Below are positions 10,608 to 22,756 of a stretch of DNA of 64,000 nucleotides, one piece after another. The translations under genes were made by a program, and so were the position numbers. How positions within the stretch are numbered: the stretch's first letter is position 1; every line of letters begins with the position of its first letter. The DNA is from Asterella californica. Lineage: Eukaryota; Streptophyta; Marchantiopsida; Marchantiales; Aytoniaceae. The stretch is taken from NCBI GenBank assembly GCA_036924285.1, contig JAYKYS010000008.1:11230501-11294500 (forward strand), written 5' to 3'. The notes under the pieces were generated by a model that was not told where the DNA came from, made no database searches, and saw only the letters and a list, made by a program, of their open reading frames with translations.

Positions 10608-12123
10608 CACCAGATTCAACTCCTCGCAATTTGGGAAGAATTAACTGAATCGAGTGTCTACAAAGTGCTAGTCAGTCAAGTCATTCCCTTGCTCCGTGAT
10701 TAATTTCGCTGTACGTGGTAATGCTTTCCTCTGATCCACCCTCAACGTAGAAAGTGCAATTTCGAGTTACTGTCTCCCATCGAGACGAACTTGATACTTA
10801 GCACTCGTTTGCTGAAACCGAAGTACTTCGTCCTTCGATTCCTCGATCTCCTCCTGCACAACGCCCTACGGGCTCCTCCACCTTCACTAGATACTAAACA
10901 AGGAAATCTTATACCGTATTCAGTTTCTGTCAATCGTACAGGATGGCTCATTGCTCCGAAGCACCAGCTTATGAACTGTAGATTTGCAGTACATGAACAT
11001 TCACCTGATGAACTCAGACATCAGACTGGATCCCTGGCCAGACGGTTTGGTAAACACATTACATCGTAGTGCAACGTCGTGTCAGCGTCGTTGGACGTCC
11101 GGAGTGATAGATAACCGAAGGGAGAATGATCGCGACAGTTACAAACGTAAAATAGACATTTGGATTAGATAAGCCACAGAACTTACCTGACCTAACGTGA
11201 CACCATTCAGATAGCCCGGAATCCCAAGGCCTCTTCCGGATTTCTTTCCCACACAAGAAAGCATGGAAGAAAGACAACGAGCACGGAGAGCGGATTGTGT
11301 CTTGTGGTCGGGTGTTGTTATCTAATTTATACTTTTTCACATCAAAATTAAATATGCATGCTCGATTTACAGGAGAAATTTTGTTCGTTTTATTTTAATG
11401 ATAAAAATCAAATTTTATTTTTAAAATAATAAAATTTTATTTAATATACAAAAAAAATTCTGTTTTTGGAAATTAATCTAAATTAATATTAATATTAAAC
11501 AGAGTTCTAGGTAGATCCAAAATAATCCTTAAGACAACCCCACAAACACGAATTTCTGAAAAGCTAATTAGGAGAATTTGATACAAAACAGAGATGGTTT
11601 TATTTTAATATTATTTAATTAAATAACCTTTTTAATGAAACATTAAAACGTTAAAATTAAGCAGAAAAATGGATAGAAAAGACGTGAATATACATGCTTC
11701 AAGTTCAATAAACGACCTCAACCCTAGTGCTGGACTCTGACATTCAGGGTCTTGGGGCTGTTGCCGGCTTTGTTCTACTTTCCAAACGGGCAACATATCA
11801 CTGGCACAGTGAATTATTATATACTCTTCAAGCTATATGACAATATCTTTGCTCGGGATTGTATATTATAATAGTTTTTCGGGCTGCGTTCATCCAAATC
11901 TTGAAAAAGAGTAGAAAACAGATTAGTTTATGATGTATGATAAGCAATTTTAACGCATTTAAGCTGATGCTACAAAGTTGTAATCCTTACCACCTAAAAT
12001 ATGCAGCTGCATGCTTCCTGAGCTTGAGAAGCAAGAGGACAGAAAGAAATAAAGATAGAATTTCTGATAGGAGATTAGTTCCGGTTATAGCTAGAGTAAG
12101 TTTTGTATTCAAGTAAATAAGCA
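10608..12123. other. Intergenic; very AT-rich at 11340-11700
   Basis: No gene recognised. Bases 11340-11700 are dominated by A and T runs, unlike the flanks. Confidence 0.5.
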
Positions 12124-12383
12124 CGGAAAGTGTATAGTTCGCGAGAGAAGGGAAATGGATAAGTGGGAACACGCGATTCAAATTTTAGGGCAAGGGCAAG
12201 GTAGCGGTCATTCTGACGGAGGGGGTTAGCCGTGCTGCGGCTCCGAAAGTGTATAGTTCGCGAGGGAAGGGAAATGGAGAAGCGGAGAACGTGCATTGTT
12301 CAAGTTTGACGACAAGGGCAAGATAGCGGAGAAGCTTTGGTCGCCGCGTTCGTTGACGGAGTGGGTTAGTCGTGTTACGGCTC
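12124..12383. repeat. Tandem duplication, about 120-bp unit
   Basis: AAAGTGTATAGTTCGCGAG begins both units (12127 and 12246). Both run through GGGCAAG or AAGGGCAAG to a GGGTTAG...CGTG...CGGCTC end. The second unit carries an extra block of about 20 bases (GAAGCTTTGGTCGCCGCG). Identity is roughly 80 percent. Confidence 0.75.
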
Positions 12384-14182
12384 GTATGTTTGGCTCGAGC
12401 TGATCATTTGTTCGGAGTGCTCTCCAGGCCTCGCTCGTGGGGTGGGCTGCAGTTCGAAGTTTGGTTTGCTCGTGATAAAATCATTTTGTCGTCGGACGCG
12501 CAGTTGTTGGGTTCTTCTCGTGATTTTTCTGCATGGTCTTGCTCTTTTGCTGGTTATCACAACATGGCGTCCTACGCTGCCGTTTATTTTCATTTTCGTT
12601 GTTTCGTTCAGTTTGCTACTTGCTTCTCATGTTTTCTGTCTCGTGGAGAAGGTACTAACATCGAGGAAATCAGAGACAATGTGGAGCAGTGTAAATCGAT
12701 CGTTGCGGCACCTAGCACTGCATGTTGCTCTCTCATGCGGTGGCAGGTGCGATGGTTAACAGTGAAGAATGGATCGACATCACAGATATTGTTTCATTTC
12801 TGTTTTGGTTTGTGTTATGCGGAAGTAAACCAGTCCGGCCATAGCTCGGAGTCGGTTGATGAAGTAGACGATACGAGCGATGTGATGAGTATCGTGCTCG
12901 TACTTCACTTGTCGTTCAGTGTAGTCCAGAGTTCGAGTTGTTGGATTTGAGTGGTGTTGCACCTCGTTTCTCCCCTCTCTCGAATGACACGCTGATGCTT
13001 TCATTCGATGATCAATTGTTGAGACTGACACGGCGTTAAGTTTACTTACAGTTAGGATTCTCTCAACATCCCTCTGAGTTCTTGATTAAGTTCGATTACT
13101 TGAAAACAGATAGAACGTGTCATCCATGTACCTTGCACAGTATACCACTACAATGGTTGGCTGGTCCGTATCGTTTTTCTCTTATTCTCTCGATAACTTT
13201 TACTTGTACCTACAAGACAGACGATACCGCTTGTTCTCGTATCCTTCACACTTTACGCGCTGTCGAGGAGAGTCCTTCTCAGGAAGTGTGAGCTTTCTGG
13301 CTGTGATTGATCACGAGGTAGAAGTAGAGATTGAATATCAAGACAAGAGCCAAGCTGGTAGTCCACAACGGCTGAAGTCACTTGCAGAGACTATATCCTG
13401 ACTATAGGTCACTTACTACTTAACAGATCAAGTCTCAACCATCATGAGACAGATCCACCTCCGGACACAACAAATAGAAGAAATCTAAACTCAAGATGCT
13501 TTATTCCTCTTCCAAGACACTCAATAGTCCTCTACAAACATCAAATTTACAAGTGGTCTCTACCCAACAAGACCTCCTTACGCTTATCACCGCAGATCAC
13601 TTCCAAACAATCAATCTTCACTCAATTAACCTTCTTTCGATCTTCAGAAAGCAGACTACTTCTCCAAACCCTACAACTGATGAAGATCTAAAACCCCAAC
13701 GCCTTGTATCCCTTCTTGCAACAACTTCAGCACTGATTTCAGTGCTGAAGCTGAAGATTTCAGTCCTTGTCTTCTCCTCCGCTGAAACACTCACCAAATT
13801 CATCTCCAAACAGCCTAATAAGTAAATTCAAGCTCCTCTAACTCTTAATATCCTCTTTGTGTCAACCCTCCACTGAAAAACCTTCAGAAATTTGATCCAA
13901 CAACAATCAAAAGTCCTCCGTAGACATCAAATCGATCTCCCTCAATAAAACTACCTCCTGTCCGTTCAGAAGGTAATTCTACCTCCAAACTGTATAATAG
14001 ACAAAGTTTAAGCTTCTAAACACTTGTCTCCCTCTTTGCGTCGACCTCCCAACTCAATTCTTTCAGAAATCTGATCTCCTCAGCCCCCAAGGTTCTCCTG
14101 CGCGTCCCGATGGCTTCCTCCCAGTTCTCTGTAAAAAGTGTCCTCTGAAAAACGTCGCAGGTTGATTAACCTAGAAGGTAAG
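12384..14182. other. No supported gene
   Basis: A 192-codon open frame begins at 12372 but has no recognisable motifs and begins inside the tandem repeat. From 13490 to 14150 the plus strand is C- and T-rich with repeated CTCC/CCTC and TTCAGAA motifs; a short self-complementary stretch (TTCAGCACTG/ATTTCAGTGCTGAA) occurs near 13725-13750. Confidence 0.4.
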
Positions 14183-14280
14183 TCTCTAGCTAAGCTGCCC
14201 CCTGCTGTCCTTATATGTACAACCACTTATCAGAAGCATGTCTCTAGCTAAGCTGCCCCCTTATTGTCCTTAGGCGTACT
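14183..14280. repeat. Tandem duplication, 58-bp unit
   Basis: TCTCTAGCTAAGCTGCCCCC occurs at 14183 and again at 14241, each followed by a TGTCCTTA segment. Confidence 0.75.
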
Positions 14281-14351
14281 GAACCTTAATTACTAAGCTA
14301 GCCTCTTTTTTAATAAAAGCTTCACATCCTCCTTTACAAAGCCGACTCCTT

Positions 14352-15062
14352 CATTACTAAAGGTCTCACAGCTTTCTTCGTCATTGCTAAGCCGACTCGA
14401 AGATTAATTAACTGATTAACAAAAGTTTCTCGTGCTCTTTATGTCGCTCTGAATATACCACAAGCCATCCGATGTAGGCCGAAGCTCCTACACTTATGGG
14501 GCTACCCCACAGGGCTTACAGCCCCCCCATATGCGCATCAGGTATCTCTCATGATATATTCACGATGACATGCGGAGGCTTAGGCCAAGAAGCCCACGAT
14601 TAAGAGAGATACCGGTCTCCCGCCCCTAGATATGTAGGACGTGGCTGCATATCCAACATAGACTCCCTTCCAGGAGACCACTCCTTCATTACTAAAGGTC
14701 TCATAGCTTTCTTTGCCATTGCTAAGCCGACTCGATGATTAATTAATTGATTAACAAAAGTTTCTCGTGCTCTTGATGCCACCTTGAATATACCACAAGC
14801 TATCTGATGTAAGCCGAAGCCCCTACACTTATAGGGCTGCCCCACAAGGCTTACTGCCCCCTCATATGCGCACCAGGTATCTCCCATGGTATATTCACGG
14901 TGACATGCGGAGGCTTAGGTCAGGAAGCCCACGATTAAGAGAGATATCGGTCTCCCGCCCTTAGATATGTAGGATGTGACTGCATACGACTAAGAGAGAT
15001 ATCGGTCTCCCACCCCTAGATAGCAAGACATGGCTGCATATCCAACATAGACTCCCTTCCAA
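14352..15062. repeat. Tandem array, 335-bp unit with internal hairpins
   Basis: Two units start with CATTACTAAAGGTCTCA at 14352 and 14687, and a partial third copies the unit end at about 14985-15062. Each unit holds short GC-rich hairpins: GTAGGCCGAAGCTCCTAC, TGGGGCTACCCCA and GGGCTTACAGCCC. Each also has a longer-range inverted pair, GGTATCTCTC with GAGAGATACC, about 60 bases apart. I see no coding potential. Confidence 0.8.
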
Positions 15063-15887
15063 GATGCCAACATGCCGGAATAGGAACCAGAGACCGGGGG
15101 AATTGATCCTAAGACCACTAGTGGATTATTTCTTACGCTGGTCCTTGATACACACAATGGCCAGAAAACATAAGACATCGGCGACGAAGGCAGGCGCCCT
15201 ATCACTAGGATGGCCTTTGGTTCCGTTCTATAAGGTTATAATTTCTGTACATATGCTTTTATTGAAGAAGATTTTCTGTAAAAGTCTTTACTAGCTTTTC
15301 CTACACTAACTTCTCTATACAACTTCATTTTTAATGAATGAGTAGTCAAAACTATAGTATTCATGAACACTTACACACTCACGCTATCAGATTCAGAGTT
15401 CGAGTCACGAGCCAGAATCGACAGATTTCTCTCTTTCGCATATTTCTCAGTCTAAAACCCGTACTAACTATTACTTAAAACACTTTCTGTCAAAACTGGA
15501 AGAATGAAGTTGCTCTCCTCGACGAGCTCTGCATTCTGAAAACTTTCGCCCTCTTCATGGTGATATTTCAACCCAAGCTAGGGGCAGCTTACCAAGCATA
15601 GCCCTAGCTTAACTCCTACCCAGCTTGATAAGCTAGGGCGCAGCTTCTTGAACAAATGCTTGTCGAGTGTCTTCTGAAGTTCCATTTCATCATGTGGAAT
15701 GTCACGCACTATGACAGCGCGTTGACGGTTCTCTGAGGTCGACTGTGCGCTATCTTTACCGCAACCACGATCATCCTTGCGTTTGCACTCATATAATCTT
15801 TTAGAGAGTCTTGTTATCTATCGTCACTTTTCTTGCAGCTCTATAACCGATGTCACTCCGACGGCAAGCGAGGGCTAGACGTCCTAG
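15063..15887. other. Intergenic, no gene seen
   Basis: No recognisable coding motif. CTAGGG/AGCTT-type words recur near 15575-15650. Confidence 0.4.
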
Positions 15888-16680
15888 CCTAGAGCTCTCT
15901 GTGACAGTTTCGGTGGAGAGTGGGGGGTCTCTTCTCATCTCCACTTCCAAGGAGTGATGTCCATACGTGCAGAATCCTCAGTGAAAGTTAAGAAGCAAAT
16001 TTTTCAGACTCTCGGATGGGATAAAGACAAGCCAGTTGGTGCAGAAGTATGTGTAAAACAACTGACAAACAAAGGTATCCACACTTTTGTCGGGATGCTT
16101 GGATACTGCCTCAAGGACCAGAACGAGCAGCACCACCATGCTATTACAAAAAACATCACAGAGAGCATGATCAATGATGGAGAGGAGTTGTTCATAGTGA
16201 TGAGAGCCGCCGACACAAAAAACCGAGTTGAGTTTACATATGTGAACATTCTGCCTCGAGCACTCTAGTTCAACAGATATAAGAGTCCGAATCCACTATC
16301 AAACACTTTTGCACGTTGTTTAGTTCAATGTTGACCTCTCGGAAGTACAACGTATCCCCTCGGTGGCTCACTCAAGCAGGGATCCACAAAGAACGATCAA
16401 ATGCCTTATAGAACTCTTGCATAAGGTCACATGATGTCAACCCGGAGTACCTAGATAATATCTTTTTTTATGGAGAAAGCAGCCAGTGCTCCCACTTCTC
16501 CCATCGATACTATGCAGCCGAACCTATCAGTGTTAAGGAGATACCGGTCCCGGTGAACGAAGAAGAAGGTGTGGAGGAGGGCACTCCAAGTTTCAGCAGC
16601 AAGGCTTTTGTTACTGTCAAGCCACTACCCCAGTTTATTCCACTGACAGATGCCATGACGAGAGAAACCGGATCCTAGAG
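15888..16680 (+). pseudogene. HUH/Rep-type endonuclease of a rolling-circle-like transposon, copy 1
   Basis: An open stretch follows a TAG at 15885. It reads GGEWG, then SSHLHFQGVMSIR at about 15930-15968. HLH followed by FQGV fits HUH motif II, the metal-binding histidines. After DKPVGAEVCVKQL comes HTFVGMLGYCLKD near 16085-16115; Y-x-x-K there fits the catalytic tyrosine motif III with a single tyrosine, unlike the two-tyrosine Helitron Rep. The first segment ends at a TAG at 16266. Similarity continues (FNRYKSPNPLSNTF, then DNIFFYGESSQCSHFSHRYY) through stops and frameshifts to about 16680. Such enzymes nick one DNA strand and stay joined to its 5' end during replicative transposition. A second copy lies at 24720-25230. 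Replitrons of green algae are the closest known single-tyrosine HUH transposons I can name; that assignment is an inference. Confidence 0.66.
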
Positions 16681-17759
16681 AGGTCTTCGGAGCACAATAG
16701 GCATCCGAACTTCACGACCGGCCTCTGTATAGTGGTAGTAAGTCTAGTTGCAAGTGCTAGTTCGTTGTGATATATACCAAGTTTGCTTCTAAGTATATAA
16801 CGGGTTTCCACACGCCGTGTGCTGTGAGCTATGACCAGTATAGCTTGTAACTATATAGCAGATCTCCACACGCGGTATCCCAACTAGACCCGTGTACCGT
16901 GTGGTGTGTCCTCTGAGCTGTGAGCAATATAGTGTAGCACGATGCACGCAGTGTCGTAGCCTGTAAACATGTTTTACATATGAATAAAGATCCGGAGCCA
17001 CCGCGCTCCTTTGCCCCTTTAACTTGGAAGTAATTGTCGGAAGCAAAGTAATTATCCAAAGCGACGTCATGCCTTTAGTCGAGGAACCGAACCGAAATAA
17101 TAATGAGGAGTCACAAACCAACGTATTACTTTTTGGAGGAGAATGGAGGAATAATACATCACCGACGATCAAAAATAATCTGGACCGGAGCAAGTAAGCA
17201 GTGATACGGTTGGAGAACGAAATATTAAGCACCCAAATCCAAAATGAAATATTAAGTAAGCGTGAGTGAATAAGCATGGAATGTACACATATATAAATAT
17301 ACATCCAAAGTGACTTTTGGACCATTGAAGGAAAACGACAACAGTAGGTTTAGCAAAATAAATCTCTAGATATTATTGGCTAGTAGGGTGACTTATAAAA
17401 ACATATAATGATGTTCTAAACTGAATTAGATGCGTTGACAAAAATTAAAATTTGATAGAAATAGAGAATAAAATAGACATACATGTTTCAGATAAAACAG
17501 AAGTAATTTAATAATGATTGATATCATTTGATGGTCTCACATCTAGACTTGACTGCGATCTAGACGGACTAAGAAAAGAATTTCTATGTTTGAAAAGAAG
17601 TCAAATTGACATGTCTATACATGCGTTTCCAAGAAAAGCACACTTGGACTTGTGAATGAAAAAGAACCATAAACACTGCTCGCAAAACGAGTCTCATGCC
17701 ACCATAAACAGTTTTCTCTACGAATGACAAATTATAATATAATACTTTGGTTTATGATC
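16681..17759. other. Intergenic, no supported gene
   Basis: A 178-codon minus-strand frame (16789-17325) has no domain signature and includes a repeat of CACACGC-GTGT-type words (16810-16915). The region from 17320 becomes strongly AT-rich. Confidence 0.4.
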
Positions 17760-17850
17760 TGACCCTTTCCTCAGGAAAGGTTAAGAAGTAAAATTAAAGG
17801 GTATGTATATTCCCCCTCTTCCGAACTTGGAAGAGGGTGAATATACATTG
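17760..17850. repeat. Double-hairpin repeat, copy 1
   Basis: Hairpin A is ACCCTTTCC-TCA-GGAAAGGTT. Hairpin B (17802-17849) has 20-base arms, ATGTATATTC(C/A)CCCTCTTCC against its complement, with one mismatch and the loop GAACTT. The pair A-then-B recurs at other sites in the window. Confidence 0.75.
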
Positions 17851-18103
17851 GTGTTAAAGCACTAGCTTGAGATAATACAGAGAAAGTTTCTTGAAATAGA
17901 TTAATCTCAGTTGATATCATGTTTGACTGAGATAAATTTAGGATTTATTAATAATAAAGAAATATTTGTAAAAATTTTGATAAATGTTAACCAAAGACAA
18001 TGATACTGTAAGCACGACATAACCCATAAGGCATGAGTGGACTTGCGCGCTTCAAAAGAAACAAGCACGAGATCCAGTGACTAATATATATCAACTTAGT
18101 GTA

Positions 18104-18195
18104 TACTTAATTTATTACTTAAATATTTCTAAAAAATATTTAATAAATTAAACCCATGAATATTTGCTTCTGTCATCTTTGGATGGAGAGGGGTT
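18104..18195. repeat. Double-hairpin repeat, copy 2 (diverged)
   Basis: Hairpin A is built from TTAATTTATTA and TAATAAATTAA arms around ATATTTCTAAAAAATATTT. A weaker B hairpin follows with TGAATATTTG and TTCAAAATATAC. Flanks on both sides resemble those of the copy at 20318, for instance ACATGAACTTCTAAGGAAC with AGATGAACTTCTGGGAAC. Confidence 0.6.
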
Positions 18196-19324
18196 CAAAA
18201 TATACATACAACATGAACTTCTAAGGAACTTTTGTCCATTTGTTGTTATCGAAAAAGACATAAATGTTCTACGGAGATTCTACATTAATCTATAAGAAAA
18301 AGTTAAATTTTACTATAACTATTAAATGCTAATCGCACATAGAGTTCAGAGACTACATGTATAAGAAGGGAAGAACCAAGAGCATTACTGTTCGAGAGTA
18401 TGTCTATATGGAATGTATAGTAGATTAAGTTGAAACAGAACATATAGTACTGATATTAATCTTATTATCTTTAAAATGTTAAAATGTTAAAAATATTATC
18501 TAACAAATATATTTTTATGTTTTAAAACTCTTATATATAATCTTAATGTGAATGTTATCAAATAAAGTTTTAAAAACTTTAGTATATTTTTTACAAATAG
18601 GCTAATTAAAATATAATTTTACTCACACGTGGCAAGCTCACCTGATGCGCTTGGTAAGACACGCCGTTCTGCGCGATTCAGGTCTGCCAACTCGACGGTA
18701 TCGATCTCACTACCAAACCTCCCGACGCCCGGAGCCCATTGGGTTTACCTTGTTCACATTTTGACTCCCATTAAAGGGTAGTGCCCCAACCATATTCTGA
18801 AATTTACCTCCTTGCCTTTTTTCCTGTGATCCGCAGGTTTGGCCCAAACTTGAGTAAAGCAGCTATTGGATTATCCATAAAATTACGTAATAAACTCACC
18901 AGGGGTAAGAAAAAGTCCTAAAATATTCAAGAGAGAGGTTTTGAGAAAAACAATTAAACTTCAATGCTTTTCATTATCTTGGTTTTCGTTTGGTACACAA
19001 TTATTCACTTTTTCATATTGGATTAAGTTTGCAGATATTTGTTTTTCATTTATTATTTCTTTTTTTACTTGCATGGTTTTTGGGCATTTTCTATGAAAAG
19101 AGCTTATACTAAATGGTCCCTCGATGTGGATACATACATGTACAATAAAGTCAAATAAAATCCTCTAGATCCGAAAAGATCTGTTGATGGAGCTTTTGAG
19201 TCTTGACCCAATATTCGAAATAAATACTTGAAGATTATTTACATTGTGGAGTCTATTAAAACTTATATTTCCTGATTCAGTAAAATATTGTAATACAGAA
19301 TTAAACAGAGCGTTAAACAGAGCA
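18196..19324. other. AT-rich intergenic with one GC-rich island
   Basis: No gene. Bases 18630-18800 are markedly more GC-rich than the surroundings and may be an insertion; I cannot identify it. Confidence 0.35.
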
Positions 19325-19372
19325 GTGCTACAATGATAGTAGCACTTCTCTGTGCTACTATCATTGTAGCAC
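19325..19372. repeat. Perfect 21-bp hairpin with 6-nt loop
   Basis: The left arm (19325-19345) begins GTGCTACAATGATAG and the right arm (19352-19372) is its exact reverse complement; the loop is TTCTCT. AGAG/CTCT bases just outside add partial pairing. Confidence 0.9.
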
Positions 19373-20317
19373 AGAGAAGACATTCTTGATCTACTCATGA
19401 TGACGAAGAAATCTGCCAACGGATAAAATCAAGACATTATACTTAATGCTTACAGTATGAAATTTGAGGTACTTCTTATAGGACAAGATGTGCAAAAAGA
19501 GTTTCATAGACAACAAGTAGAGATGTTGCTTAAGCTATTATAAATGTTTCGATGTAGAAAAGATGGATCGAGAGGAGAAAAAAACATAATAAATGAGTTA
19601 TCCAATTGAGCTCTTATTGACTCTTTGGAGAAGAGCTGATGTTGTTGCTCCAAGTATCTAAGACTATTGTACGAAACAAAAACAGACAAATAAATTTCTC
19701 AAATTCATAAGTAAACATAGAAATATCTACTAAGCAGGATAGTACGTGAGACAAAATCGCAAATATGGTAACATATACCAAATCAATCTTAGAAATGTTC
19801 ACACATGTATAAGTAAAAAAATGTTTCTTCTTGATGAATCGTGATACTAAAATTCTAATAGAATATGTATATCAGTACAATCCACAATTTTATAATCATC
19901 ATACAAGTAAAACTTTCTTTTTCTATTGTGAACATTAAGAATATGCTTCTCAAGTGAACTAGCCAAGGATAGCCGAGAAAGAGAAAAGTGGAGTATGAAG
20001 GAGAAAATAAAGAGATTGGATTCGCTCCAATGATGAGTGGACTCAAGGACTATTTTAAAAATATTGTTTGATTTGTATTTTTCATGTCTCTAGTGATGTT
20101 CTTGTTTAGGTTATAGAGAAAGTTATATATGTTAGTAAAAATTTAGAGTAAATTATAATTATAATTATAATTATTTTATAACATTAACCGTTACCAAAAC
20201 CACAAGTTGCGTGTGAGTCCAAAAAAAACCCATAAGTATAACATGACCTGCCGTGTTAAAAAACCATAAGACAAGGGACTTGATCTCAAATAATCATTAA
20301 GTCATGGATGACAATAA
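19373..20317. other. AT-rich intergenic, no gene seen
   Basis: Only short open frames without motifs. A (TATAAT)n-like tract lies near 20150-20175. Confidence 0.4.
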
Positions 20318-20400
20318 TTTATTACCTAACTCTTCTCATCGGAAAAATACGTAATAAATTAAGTCTGTCACCTTTGGAAGATCGAAAAGGTGATTATGCA
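20318..20400. repeat. Double-hairpin repeat, copy 3
   Basis: Hairpin A arms are AATTTATTACCTA and TACGTAATAAATT (12 of 13 paired). Hairpin B is TCACCTTT-GGAAGATCG-AAAAGGTGA. Confidence 0.7.
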
Positions 20401-21119
20401 AGCTTGCTTATCTTAGTTCAATGAATATGCATGCAAGATGAACTTCTGGGAACATTTGTTTGCTTGCTATTATCAAAAATATATATAACTGTTAAGTAAA
20501 AATCCTATATGAGAAAAATCAAAATATTGTAAATATTAATTGTTAGTCCAAACCTTGAAACGCGGAGAGACTCGAACATAAACCGTAAAACATGAGTACT
20601 TCTGAAGGTACAGTTCATACATTAATGTATTGTGACTTTAATTTATTATCTAAATTAAAGTAAACTAAACCTTTACATATTTGTCTCCTCCATCAAAATA
20701 TTATTACGCTTGCAACCCTAGTTCCTTTCCAACGTCAAGCAACGACGATTGTCGAAAATACCGGGGAAATTCTTTTCCTCTATTTATTCCCACGTTCACT
20801 GCACGACATTGTAAAATCACAGATCTTTTATAGTAAATATTGAAAATAATTATGACTGTTCATTTTGTACTAAACAAATCTTTGCGATTCAGAAAATATT
20901 CATCTCAACTCAGTTCCGAGGAGCTTTTGTGTGTTGCATGTTACTGGTAAGCGTACAAATATAAAACAGAAAGTATATAAAAAATTCTAAGTATAAATCA
21001 ATTTTATTTTACTTGATATATGTTAAATTCCAAATCAAGAAAGGTTAAGTAATAATTTAAGTTTATATAAGTTGAACTAAAATTTAACCAGAGAAGATGG
21101 AATGGATGAAATATATGCA
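20401..21119. other. AT-rich intergenic with a partial repeat copy
   Basis: Bases 20630-20700 contain TTTAATTTATTATCTAAATT and a CCTCC stretch that resemble the same hairpin family, incomplete. No gene seen. Confidence 0.4.
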
Positions 21120-21182
21120 CACCTTTAAATTTATGACCACCCTTTCCTCTTCAAAGGGGTAGGTTATAAGTTAAATCTATAT
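21120..21182. repeat. Double-hairpin repeat, copy 4 (hairpin A mainly)
   Basis: AAATTTATGACCACCCTTTCC pairs loosely with AAAGGGGTAGGTTATAAGTT. A TATATGCACACC stretch precedes it where hairpin B would be expected in inverted order. Confidence 0.5.
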
Positions 21183-22578
21183 TAAAGTTAACTATCCGCC
21201 TAGGAGTTATAATAAGATGAGAGCCGTTCCGCACATTTCACCTATAGCCTTTTTGTCTTCATCAGTGGCCAAATGTAACGTTGGTAATGAAGTTCATAAG
21301 TTCAAGGAACAATCATATAAATTTTAGAAATTTAAATATACAAATATAACGTTTAATTAATTTAGAAGTATAACTTTCAATACTTCTCAGGTCAGTTATT
21401 CTCGTTAATTTTGCATGTCTCTCTCTATGGTAAATCAATGGTTCGCATGTCTGCATAATGTCTTCAAATTTACGAAATATATTTTCTGAAAAAAATATTT
21501 ATAAAGTTAATTGCAGCTCGCTTGTAATCATAATATTATTATATATAGCAGCGCTTATCCTCTTCCTTCCGTCCTATCCAAAGCTATAGAAGCATTCATA
21601 TCATTCACCTCATTGTTTTGAGTTTACATTCAACATAAGAATAACATTCTATTTGTAGTACTATATATTTGTTTGTCTACCATTCTTCTCTTTTACTCTC
21701 CTCGTTGTTCGACACTTCTCGGCAAATGGCATCTCTTTTGCATCTCTTTTGTGATGAACGGGAAATATTCATTATTCTTGATCTCTTTCAAGAAAATGAC
21801 TAATCGTTGTGATCGGTTCTTTATAATCATATGAAAACATCAAAGGTTGGTTTCTCCACGTGTCTCAAGAGAAAGTTTACAGAAAATGTTTGTTTCCACC
21901 ATATTGACATTTTTTTCTTTAGTACACTTAGAGGAAAAAGGACAACTGCTGGTCACACTATTTTATTTTCAAAAGTAGAAGTTTACAACAGATGGTCTTT
22001 TCGATCACAGAGATATTGTTCTTAATTGATAATGTTGTCAAGTACTCAGTTTATCGAACTATTGTGTTACTATTAGTATATGAACCCATATTATTAGCAT
22101 TTGTAGTAGTACATGCGATCGTTTGTTTAGACTCGGTTTCAAATTGTTTCATTTTATCGTATCATACGAATTTTATATGTGAAAGATATATAAGAATATA
22201 CGAGGTATGTGGCTATGGAGATATAATGTATAAGAACAAGACAAGAAAAAAAACACACAATCAAGAGAACGAACGTTTCAAATATCCAAACCTCACTTAT
22301 GTACACTTCTGTTGTATCTCAAAAAACTGAAGACCAGACACAAGTCGTCTGGAAACGGCACTCCAAATCTCTAATCAAGTCTTCGAACTCCACCTAGGAC
22401 ATGAACTACCAAAACGTAACTAGAAGCAAAAGAAACATCCCTTTGCCAGCAGCAAGCTTCACAATAGTGTCTCGTCACCCAAATCCTTGAATATCTTATG
22501 TATCAACAGCAACCGCAATATCACTATCATATCAACGCTACCGCTCAGTACATCATTAACCCAAACAGTCAGACCAGT
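21183..22578. other. AT-rich intergenic, no supported gene
   Basis: The plus strand has 64- and 112-codon frames near 21831-22330 without motifs or bias. A TATATAG-rich tract followed by CTTCC/CCTC sequence around 21540-21600 could be a core promoter but has no gene attached. Confidence 0.35.
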
Positions 22579-22756
22579 CTAAACCAAATGAGGGTTGTAA
22601 GTGCAACCCACGTAGCTAACGATATAGAGAACACAACTCGATGTCAAAACCAAAATTATATCATCATCATCGCTAAGTATATGACCAATCGGATGGACAG
22701 ATCACTCTAATCCAAATGAGGGTCGTGAGTGTAACCCACGTAGCTAACAGTATAGA
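22579..22756. repeat. Direct repeat, about 50 bp, two copies
   Basis: CCAAATGAGGGT, then GTAACCCACGTAGCTAAC (GCAACCCACG in the first) and TATAGA occur at 22579-22630 and again at 22706-22756. Confidence 0.75.

Noticed and set aside
12372..12950. 192-codon plus-strand open frame
   Set aside because: Begins inside a tandem repeat, has no recognisable motif and unusual composition (Cys/Phe/Ser-rich), and has no splice partners.
16789..17325. 178-codon minus-strand open frame
   Set aside because: Covers repeated CACACGC/GTGT words and AT-rich sequence; no domain.
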